From assembly GCF_017811815.1 (NCBI RefSeq), contig NZ_JADKZI010000005.1, forward strand, positions 120,561 to 184,560: a stretch of 64,000 nucleotides of DNA, given 5' to 3'. Under the pieces are notes generated by a model. The model did not search any database and was not told the DNA's origin. It saw only the letters and a list, made by a program, of their open reading frames with translations. Position 1 is the first letter of the stretch. Every line of letters begins with the position of its first letter. Positions 35,101-40,583 of the stretch are shown here, in pieces. Origin of the DNA: Flavonifractor sp. AGMB03687. Lineage in GTDB: Bacteria > Bacillota > Clostridia > Oscillospirales > Oscillospiraceae. The translations under genes and the position numbers were made by a program.

Positions 35101-35581
35101 GGGTGTCTCCTTCTCCGTCTGCCCGGTGGGTATCTTCCGTTTCATCGGATATTGGATTTATTTTATACCACTTTGGCCGATAAGGGAAGCGTTTTTTTGC
35201 GGATTTTCCGATTTTTTTACACAGCTTCCACAGCACCACAACCGGTAGTGTGACCACATGCCACACTACCCCCACCAGATCGGCCACCCGGTAGCCCAGC
35301 CACAGGGCCCACCGGCTCAGCAGACGGAAATAGGCCATGCCTCCCAGCACGATGGCCGCCAGCAGGTAGAGCCGCACCTCCCCCCGGCTGGCCGCCGTGG
35401 AGTAGACGAAGATGGCCGCTGTCACCACCAGCCAGAACAGCAGATCCAGGCATCCCCCCACCAGGGGCAGGGGGATGCGCACCCGCAGGATGCGCAGCAG
35501 GTCGTACACCAGCCCGATGGCCGCCCCCAGCACCAGCGCCCCGCCCAGGTAGAGGGCCTGCTCCGAGACCCAGATCTCCAT
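34907..35581 (-). CDS. yabQ: Spore cortex biosynthesis protein YabQ, probably with a lost stop codon
   Basis: 224 residues as read. The first about 155 residues are YabQ-like: an extracytoplasmic start (MEIWVSEQALYLGG) and several transmembrane helices (GAAIGLVYDLLRILRVRIP, CLDLLFWLVVTAAIFVYS). YabQ is needed for spore cortex formation. The gene begins one base after the yabP stop. Beyond KWYKIN the frame enters divIC out of register and yields an Arg/Ala/Gly-rich tail typical of a shadow frame. Removing one A from the run in TATAAAATAA would put TAA right after KWYK, so a one-base change is suspected. Confidence 0.8.
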   Translation of the reverse strand: MEIWVSEQALYLGGALVLGAAIGLVYDLLRILRVRIPLPLVGGCLDLLFWLVVTAAIFVYSTAASRGEVRLYLLAAIVLGGMAYFRLLSRWALWLGYRVADLVGVVWHVVTLPVVVLWKLCKKIGKSAKKRFPYRPKWYKINPISDETEDTHRADGEGDTHETQESIPSDQARRSGAAHRHGHRPADHAQPAADRPGRSGRRPAAGGGAEASQRRSGRRRGKQR

Positions 35582-35582
35582 C

Positions 35583-35873
35583 TCAGCGGAAGAGCCGGGC
35601 GAAGAGGCCGCCCGACTGCCGGTCCCGGCTGTCCTCATAGGTGAGGGAGTCCACGTCCCCCTCCACCTTCAGGTCGCCTCCATCCAGACTCAGCTTTTCA
35701 ATGTGCAGATTCTCCCCCCGGATTACCAGGGTGCCCCGGTTGGTGTGCATGACGATGGCGTTCTCGTCAAAGCTCTCCACCTCCTCCACCCCGGACACCG
35801 ACAGGCGTTCCCGGTCCTCCAGGATCAGATGGTGGGCCGTCTCCGGCCGGCCCCGCTCACTTTCATACGGCAT
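35583..35873 (-). CDS. yabP: Sporulation protein YabP
   Basis: 96 residues, YabP/YqfC beta-sheet family, required for spore morphogenesis. Recognisable are LILEDRERLSVSGVEEVESFDEN and MHTNRGTLVIRGENLHIEKLSL. It heads yabP-yabQ-divIC-yabR and is preceded by a sigma-E-like promoter that starts at the end of bioY. Confidence 0.93.
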   Translation of the reverse strand: MPYESERGRPETAHHLILEDRERLSVSGVEEVESFDENAIVMHTNRGTLVIRGENLHIEKLSLDGGDLKVEGDVDSLTYEDSRDRQSGGLFARLFR

Positions 35874-35906
35874 AACAATGCCCCTTTCCCATAGAGTCTC
35901 ATTGCT

Positions 35907-35935
35907 ACTATATGGGACAGGGGCATGGGATATGA
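35907..35935 (-). promoter_or_regulatory. Sigma-E-like promoter of yabPQ
   Basis: On the minus strand TCATATC (35929-35935) and CATATAGT (35907-35914) are 14 bp apart. Both agree well with the sigma-E consensus (TCATATT / CATAnAnT). Mother-cell expression fits the function. Confidence 0.65.
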
Positions 35936-35936
35936 G

Positions 35937-36470
35937 TCAGGCCCGGGCCAGGGCGGGGGCCAGCCGGCGGCTGAGGGCCAGGGCCAGCACCAGCTTGACG
36001 GCGTCGGGCAGCAGGAAGGGGATGACGCAGGTCCACAGGGCGGACATCACCCCCATGGGGCCGGTGGTGGCGGCGTACATCAGCACGAACCAGGCGGTGC
36101 CAAAGGCGTAGCACACCGCCAGCCCAACCACGCCGGAGAGCAGAAAGACCGCCGGGCCACGGCCCAGCAGAGCCTCCGCCCCCCACATTACCAGGGCAAT
36201 CAGGAGGAAGCCAACGAGGTAGCCGCCCGTGACCCCGGCAAAGGAACCCAAACCGCCGGAGAAGCCGGAGAACACCGGCAGGCCTACCGCCCCCATCAGC
36301 AGGTATACCCCCACGGCCAGGGAACCCAGCTTTCCACCCAGCACGCCCACCGCCAGGAAGATGGCGAAGGTCTGCAAGGTAAAGGGCACCACCGTGGGAA
36401 TGGTGATCCAGGCGCATACCGTAATTAAGGCCGCCATGACGGCGGTGTAGACCAGGGGCTTGGCTTTCAT
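35937..36470 (-). CDS. bioY: Biotin transporter BioY
   Basis: 177 residues, S-component of an ECF-type biotin importer with six hydrophobic helices. The signature GGKLGSLAVGVYLLMGAVGLPVFSGFSGG (about 46-74) and GGYLVGF are clear. The ATG is preceded by GGAGG. Its promoter carries a BirA operator, and the divergent neighbour is birA, giving direct biotin feedback on uptake. No EcfA/EcfT genes are in the window. Confidence 0.95.
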   Translation of the reverse strand: MKAKPLVYTAVMAALITVCAWITIPTVVPFTLQTFAIFLAVGVLGGKLGSLAVGVYLLMGAVGLPVFSGFSGGLGSFAGVTGGYLVGFLLIALVMWGAEALLGRGPAVFLLSGVVGLAVCYAFGTAWFVLMYAATTGPMGVMSALWTCVIPFLLPDAVKLVLALALSRRLAPALARA

Positions 36471-36481
36471 AGTGGAACCTC

Positions 36482-36520
36482 CATATTGTAAACTTGAAAT
36501 TGATTATAGTTTACAATATG
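36482..36520. promoter_or_regulatory. BirA operator over the bioY promoter
   Basis: TTGTAAAC (36486-36493), 15 bases, GTTTACAA (36509-36516), the exact form of the BirA box. The arms extend to 13 bp (36482-36494 with 36508-36520). The box covers the -10 of bioY. Confidence 0.92.
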
Positions 36521-36531
36521 AAAATTGTCAA
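36503..36531 (-). promoter_or_regulatory. Promoter of bioY
   Basis: Perfect TTGACA (36526-36531) and perfect TATAAT (36503-36508) on the minus strand, 17 bp apart, overlapped by the BirA operator. Confidence 0.85.
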
Positions 36532-36548
36532 CCACAAATCTGGAGCGG

Positions 36549-36578
36549 TTGACAAAGGCTCCCCCGGCGGGCTACAAT
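36549..36578 (+). promoter_or_regulatory. Promoter of birA
   Basis: TTGACA (36549-36554) and TACAAT (36573-36578), 18 bp apart, about 28 bases before the ATG and outside the BirA box. Confidence 0.7.
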
Positions 36579-36606
36579 AAGAAAAAACGTAGAGCGGAAA
36601 GGACGG

Positions 36607-37596
36607 ATGACCATGCTGCGGGACGAGGTACTGGCCCTGCTGAGGGCCCAGAAGGGGGTCCCCCTGTCGGGGGAGGCCATGAGCCAGAAGCTGGGGGTGA
36701 GCCGGGCGGCGGTGTGGAAGGCTATGGAGGCCCTGCGGCAGGAGGGGTATGTGATCTCCTCCGCCCCCCGCCGGGGCTACGCCCTGGAGGACTCCCCCGA
36801 CCGCCTCTCTCCCGGCGAGCTGATGGCTCCCGGCCGGAAGATCGGCTCCAACCTGGTGTGCCTGGATACGGTGGACTCTACCAACAATGAGGTCAAGCGC
36901 CGGGCGGTGGACCAGGTGCCCGAGGGGCTGGTGGTGGTGTCTGCCCAGCAGACCGGAGGCCGGGGCCGCCGGGGCCGCAGCTTCGTGTCCCCGCCGGGGG
37001 GATTGTATCTGTCCGCCCTGCTGAAGCCGGACTGCCCCCTGGAGCAGGTCAGCGCTCTCACTGCCTGGTCGGCGGTGGCGGTGTGCGACGCGGTGGAGCA
37101 GGTGTGCGGCATCCGTCCCGGCATCAAGTGGCCCAACGACGTGATCCTGGAGGGCCGCAAGCTGTGCGGCATCCTCACCGAGCTGGAGCTGGAGGGGGAA
37201 ACCGCCGCCCTGCGCTATGTGGTGGCGGGCATCGGCGTCAACCTGAGCCAGAGCGAGGAGGACTTCGGCCCCGAGGTAGCCCCGGTGGCCATCTCCCTGG
37301 CCCAGGCCCTGGGGAAGGCCCCCCGGCGGGCGGAAGTAGCCTCCGCCCTGCTGGACGCCCTGGACAAGCTGGACCGGGACTTTCCCGGGCAATGGGACCG
37401 CTGGCTGGAGCGGTACCGGGCGGACTGCATCACCGTGGGCCGTCCCATCAAGGTACTCCGGGGGAGCACCGAGCGCACCGGCACGGCGGTGGGGGTGGAC
37501 GACACCTTCGCCCTGGTGGTGCGCTGGGAGGACGGCAGTGAAGAGGCCTTGTCCTCCGGAGAGGTCTCTGTCCGGGGCCTGCTGGGCTATGTGTAA
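36607..37596 (+). CDS. birA: Bifunctional biotin ligase / biotin repressor BirA
   Basis: 329 residues. An N-terminal winged HTH (LSGEAMSQKLGVSRAAVWKAMEAL, about 21-44) binds DNA. The catalytic core has GGRGRRGRSFVSPPGGLYLS (biotinyl-AMP loop, about 117-136) and KWPNDVILEGRKLCGIL (about 173-189). A C-terminal SH3-like cap follows. It biotinylates carboxylase carriers and, as biotinyl-AMP complex, should repress bioY through the box at 36482-36520. Confidence 0.95.
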   Translation: MTMLRDEVLALLRAQKGVPLSGEAMSQKLGVSRAAVWKAMEALRQEGYVISSAPRRGYALEDSPDRLSPGELMAPGRKIGSNLVCLDTVDSTNNEVKRRAVDQVPEGLVVVSAQQTGGRGRRGRSFVSPPGGLYLSALLKPDCPLEQVSALTAWSAVAVCDAVEQVCGIRPGIKWPNDVILEGRKLCGILTELELEGETAALRYVVAGIGVNLSQSEEDFGPEVAPVAISLAQALGKAPRRAEVASALLDALDKLDRDFPGQWDRWLERYRADCITVGRPIKVLRGSTERTGTAVGVDDTFALVVRWEDGSEEALSSGEVSVRGLLGYV

Positions 37597-37598
37597 CC

Positions 37599-37635
37599 AA
37601 AAAGGGACCGCACCGTTTGGGTGCGGTCCCTTTTT
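37599..37635 (+). terminator. Bidirectional terminator between birA and the HAD gene
   Basis: A 16-bp perfect stem (37599-37614 with 37620-37635) with loop GTTTG and flanking A/T runs between convergent genes. Confidence 0.9.
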
Positions 37636-37640
37636 GCATT

Positions 37641-38447
37641 TTAATAAATCGAGTCCAAAATCTCCACGATCTGGGCCACACAGCCCTCCTCGCAGGAGCA
37701 CAGGATGCGGGCCCCCCAGTCCTTGACCTCCTGGGCGCAGTTGGAGGGGGCGAAGGGGATGGCCGAGATGGCCAGCATGGGGATGTCGTTCTGGTTGTCC
37801 CCCACGCAGTAGATCTTCTTGGGGTCCATCCCCAGGTAGTTGGCCAGATAGGCCACCATACCCCCCTTGTTGCTCCCCTTCCGGGTGAGCTCCAGCAGGT
37901 AGGCGTTGGAGAAAATCACCTCGTAGTGCTCCCCCCACCGGTCCAGCATGTACCGCTGGGTCTCCAGCAGCACCTCGTTGCGCTGCTGCAAAATCACCTT
38001 GCTCCAGGGCAGAGGCATTTTGGCAATGGGTACCTCAGAGGCCGTAGCGCCCGCCCGGGTCAGGTGCCGGTGGGTGACCTCGTTGGGCTGATAGACGTAG
38101 ATGTCGTCGTGGTGGTAGGCCTCAAAGCCGATCTCCGGGATGTCCCGGGCCACCTGCTGCAAATCCTCCTGTACCCGCAGGGGCAGGAAGGTCTCGTACA
38201 CCATCCGGTCCTCGTCAAAGTCGTAGAGGGCCGAGCCGTTGGACAGGATCACCGGCGCGTTGATAGGGGCGCAGCGGGCGTGAGGGGCAAAGGTAGGATG
38301 GGCCCGGCCGGTGGCCACGGTAAAGGTGCCCCCCTCCCGGGTAAAATACTCCAGGGCGGTGAGGTTGGCGGGCGCCACCTGCATGTTTTCGCCATAGAGG
38401 GTGTCGTCAAAGTCGCTGACCAGCAGAACGCCGTCGAATTTTCCCAT
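37641..38447 (-). CDS. HAD-superfamily Cof-type phosphatase
   Basis: 268 residues. Motif I SDFDDTLYG (about residues 11-19) with the nucleophile aspartate, motif II in VATGRAH, and motif III/IV lysine and GDNQNDIPMLAIS near residue 215. A C2B cap lies between. This type dephosphorylates sugar phosphates, pyridoxal phosphate or flavin mononucleotide; specificity is open. The ATG at 38447 has GAAGG upstream. Confidence 0.87.
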   Translation of the reverse strand: MGKFDGVLLVSDFDDTLYGENMQVAPANLTALEYFTREGGTFTVATGRAHPTFAPHARCAPINAPVILSNGSALYDFDEDRMVYETFLPLRVQEDLQQVARDIPEIGFEAYHHDDIYVYQPNEVTHRHLTRAGATASEVPIAKMPLPWSKVILQQRNEVLLETQRYMLDRWGEHYEVIFSNAYLLELTRKGSNKGGMVAYLANYLGMDPKKIYCVGDNQNDIPMLAISAIPFAPSNCAQEVKDWGARILCSCEEGCVAQIVEILDSIY

Positions 38448-38488
38448 GTTGGCCACCTTCCTTCTGTCTTGTGTTTGTTGTCTCAAGT

Positions 38489-39403
38489 TTATGCCATAGA
38501 ACGCAGCTTTGTCAACACTGCCTCAAACCAGTCGGGCAGCGGACATTCCAGCATGACCCGCTCCCCGGTGCGGGGGTGGACAAAGGACAGCCGCCGGGCG
38601 TGGAGGCACTGGCCCGCCAGTCCCGGCCAGGGCTTCTTGGCGCCGTACACCACATCCCCCAGCAGGGGGTGACCAATGTAGGCCATGTGGACCCGGATCT
38701 GGTGGGTGCGCCCGGTCTCCAGGCGGCACTGGATGTGGGTGTAGCCCCCCAGGTGCTCCAGCACCGACCAGTGGGTCACCGCCCGCCGGCCCTGGAGCTT
38801 GTTCACCGCCATCTTCTTCCGGTCGGTGGGGTGGCGGAAGATGGGGGCGTCCACGGTGCCCGACTCGTCCTTTAAATTGCCCACGCACACCGCCTCGTAT
38901 TCCCGGTACAGGGAGTGGTCCTGGAGCTGCTCCGCCAGGGACAGGTGGGCAAAGTCGTTCTTGGCGGCGATGATGAGCCCCGAGGTATCCCGGTCAATGC
39001 GGTGCACGATGCCGGGACGCAGCTCTCCGTTGATTCCAGAGAGTGAATTACCGCAGTGATATAACAGTGCGTTGACCAAAGTGCCGTCGGGATGACCGGC
39101 GGCGGGGTGGACCACCAGGCCCACCGGCTTGTTGACGGCGATCACGTCGTCGTCCTCATAGACGATGTCCAGGGGGATGTCCTGGGGCACCACGTCGATG
39201 GGGGCGGGGTCGGGCAGCACCAGTACCAGATCGTCCCCGGCGCTGGTCTTGTAGTTCTTCTTCACCGGCTGGCCGTTGAGGGTGACCGCCCCCTCCTCCA
39301 GCAGCTTCTGGGCCGCCGAGCGGGTGAGCTGGGGCAGCTGCCGGGCCAGGAACTGGTCGGCCCGCTCCCCCGGCTGGTCGGCGATGAGGTGCAGGGGGGT
39401 CAT
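38489..39403 (-). CDS. rluD: 23S rRNA pseudouridine synthase, RluD family
   Basis: 304 residues. An N-terminal S4 domain (RADQFLARQLPQLTRSAAQKLLEEG) precedes the RsuA/RluA catalytic domain with HRIDRDTSGLIIAAKND, which holds the catalytic aspartate, and GRTHQIRVHMAYIGHPLLGD. The ATG at 39403 overlaps the lspA stop by 4 bases (ATGA). It is the standard lspA-rluD pair of gram-positives. Confidence 0.93.
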   Translation of the reverse strand: MTPLHLIADQPGERADQFLARQLPQLTRSAAQKLLEEGAVTLNGQPVKKNYKTSAGDDLVLVLPDPAPIDVVPQDIPLDIVYEDDDVIAVNKPVGLVVHPAAGHPDGTLVNALLYHCGNSLSGINGELRPGIVHRIDRDTSGLIIAAKNDFAHLSLAEQLQDHSLYREYEAVCVGNLKDESGTVDAPIFRHPTDRKKMAVNKLQGRRAVTHWSVLEHLGGYTHIQCRLETGRTHQIRVHMAYIGHPLLGDVVYGAKKPWPGLAGQCLHARRLSFVHPRTGERVMLECPLPDWFEAVLTKLRSMA

Positions 39404-39855
39404 GCCTTCTCCTCCTCTTTGCAGAACAGCAGGAAGTAGACGCAAAAAGCGATGCCGCCGCACACGATGCAGATATCCGCCACGTTGAAGATGGGGAAGT
39501 TCATGAACAGGGTCTGGAACATGTCGGTGACATAGCCCAGGAACAGCCGGTCAATAAGGTTGCCCACCGCCCCCGCCAGCACCAGGCCCAGGGAGACCAT
39601 GGCGAAGGGGTGGTTGAAGGTCCGCTTGGCCAGCAGCACAATGAGTAGCACCGAGGCCGCCGTCGAGATCAGGGTGAGGATCCAGGTGTGCTGTTCAAAA
39701 ATGGAGAAGGCCGCGCCGGTGTTCTGGTAGTAGGTCAGCTGGAGGATGTGGGGGATGAAGGGGACCCCCTCCCCCAGCGGAATGTTGGCCCGGACCAGGA
39801 ATTTCACCAGCTGGTCCACGACCACCAGAGCGGCGGCCAGGAGATAATAGAGCAT
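39400..39855 (-). CDS. lspA: Lipoprotein signal peptidase II
   Basis: 151 residues, four transmembrane helices. The catalytic aspartates lie in GNLIDRL and FNVADI (about 110 and 129). YYQNTGAAFSIF is the family motif. It cleaves prolipoproteins at the membrane. ATG at 39855 has AAAGGAG upstream. It couples to rluD. Confidence 0.95.
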   Translation of the reverse strand: MLYYLLAAALVVVDQLVKFLVRANIPLGEGVPFIPHILQLTYYQNTGAAFSIFEQHTWILTLISTAASVLLIVLLAKRTFNHPFAMVSLGLVLAGAVGNLIDRLFLGYVTDMFQTLFMNFPIFNVADICIVCGGIAFCVYFLLFCKEEEKA

Positions 39856-39915
39856 GGTTGTTAGGCTCCTTTGATGGAAAGTTCCTTTCATTGTAACACG
39901 GACGGCCCGGAGGGG

Positions 39916-40095
39916 TCAATCCTCGTCCGGCAGGCGGATCTCCCCGTGTTCCTTTTCGTATTGTTCCAGATAGGACTCCACGGCAATGCACAGCTGCATG
40001 TTGATGGAGCGGCGCTCCTTGGCGGCAAGAACGCGGATTTTCTGCATGACCTCGTGCTCCAGCCGCAGAGAGTAGGGGGCTTCCTGAATGCCCAT
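39916..40095 (-). CDS. Arc-like ribbon-helix-helix protein
   Basis: 59 residues, MGIQEAPYSLRLEHEVMQKI... The first strand PYSLRLEHEV and the helices KIRVLAAKERRSINMQLCIAVESYLEQY fit an Arc/CopG ribbon-helix-helix DNA-binding fold. AGGAGGG lies 6 bases before the ATG. It sits between ileS and lspA, and 61 bases separate it from lspA. A second, divergent RHH gene starts at 40223. The target is unknown; autoregulation via the AT-rich spacer is plausible. Confidence 0.75.
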   Translation of the reverse strand: MGIQEAPYSLRLEHEVMQKIRVLAAKERRSINMQLCIAVESYLEQYEKEHGEIRLPDED

Positions 40096-40173
40096 ACCAT
40101 TCCCTCCTCAGTGTATCTATTTGTATCTTAATGATATCAATGAGAGTGATATTTCACAAAGAATTATATAGAG

Positions 40174-40202
40174 TTGACTAGAGTGATTAAGAATGATATT
40201 AT
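40174..40202 (+). promoter_or_regulatory. Promoter of the rightward RHH gene, in an AT-rich repeat-bearing spacer
   Basis: TTGACT (40174-40179) and TATTAT (40197-40202), 17 bp apart. The spacer 40120-40205 holds repeated words GAGTGATA, AGAGTGATT and AATGATATT that could be RHH operator half-sites. Confidence 0.6.
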
Positions 40203-40222
40203 GAGCAAAAGGGGGCAATTTT

Positions 40223-40411
40223 ATGGAGGGTACAAAGGAAACACGCACCATTTCCATTCAGGTCACCCCGGAGACCAAAGAAAAAGCGGCCTGGCTGGCC
40301 CGGCAGTCCTGCCGCAGCCTGTCCGCCTATGTCCGTCACTTGCTACTGGTACAGATCAGGGACTATGAGGCAGAAAACGGGCCCATCGGAAGGGACGGCG
40401 GGCGACCGTAA
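40223..40411 (+). CDS. CopG-like ribbon-helix-helix protein
   Basis: 62 residues. TRTISIQVTPETKEKAAWLARQS then a second helix SAYVRHLLLVQIRDY fit an RHH fold as in CopG or mobilisation accessory proteins. GGAGGG-like context precedes the ATG only weakly. Its last codons and TAA stop fall inside a palindromic repeat (40397-40425), so the C-terminus was defined by insertion of that element. No mobilisation genes are nearby. Function unknown. Confidence 0.6.
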   Translation: MEGTKETRTISIQVTPETKEKAAWLARQSCRSLSAYVRHLLLVQIRDYEAENGPIGRDGGRP

Positions 40412-40424
40412 AGGTCGCCCCTAC
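40397..40424. repeat. Palindromic repeat, second copy of the 29-bp exact repeat
   Basis: GGGCGACC (40400-40407) with GGTCGCCC (40413-40420), then CTAC. It is identical over 29 bases (to 40425) to 27824-27852. Confidence 0.85.
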
Positions 40425-40440
40425 GATTCTACTGGCAGGC

Positions 40441-40466
40441 GGGCCGATGAGGGCATCGGCCCCTAC
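40441..40466. repeat. Palindromic module A left of ileS
   Basis: GGGCCGATG (40441-40449) with CATCGGCCC (40454-40462), then CTAC. The same 9-base arms recur in reverse orientation at 43469-43490. Confidence 0.8.
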
Positions 40467-40494
40467 AGGAAATACCGGACCCACCCCGTCTGTT

Positions 40495-40520
40495 GTAGGG
40501 GCGGGTGCCCACACCCGCCC
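40495..40520. repeat. Palindromic module B left of ileS
   Basis: GTAG, then GGGCGGGTG (40499-40507) with CACCCGCCC (40512-40520) around CCCA. The reverse complement occurs at 43427-43452. Confidence 0.8.
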
Positions 40521-40539
40521 GCCGGTTCTCTGCCCGCAA

Positions 40540-40571
40540 AAAAAGGACGCCGCTTTTGCGGCGTCCTTTTT
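40540..40571 (-). terminator. Terminator of ileS
   Basis: AAAAAGGACGCCGC pairs with GCGGCGTCCTTTTT around TTTT. On the minus strand it follows the ileS stop by 12 bases. Confidence 0.9.
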
Positions 40572-40583
40572 GATACTATGGGA

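Noticed and set aside
39888..40100. 70-codon minus frame (Ser/Cys/Arg/Pro-rich) between ileS and lspA
   Set aside because: The overlapping 59-codon frame at 39916-40095 has the better RBS spacing and an RHH-like sequence.
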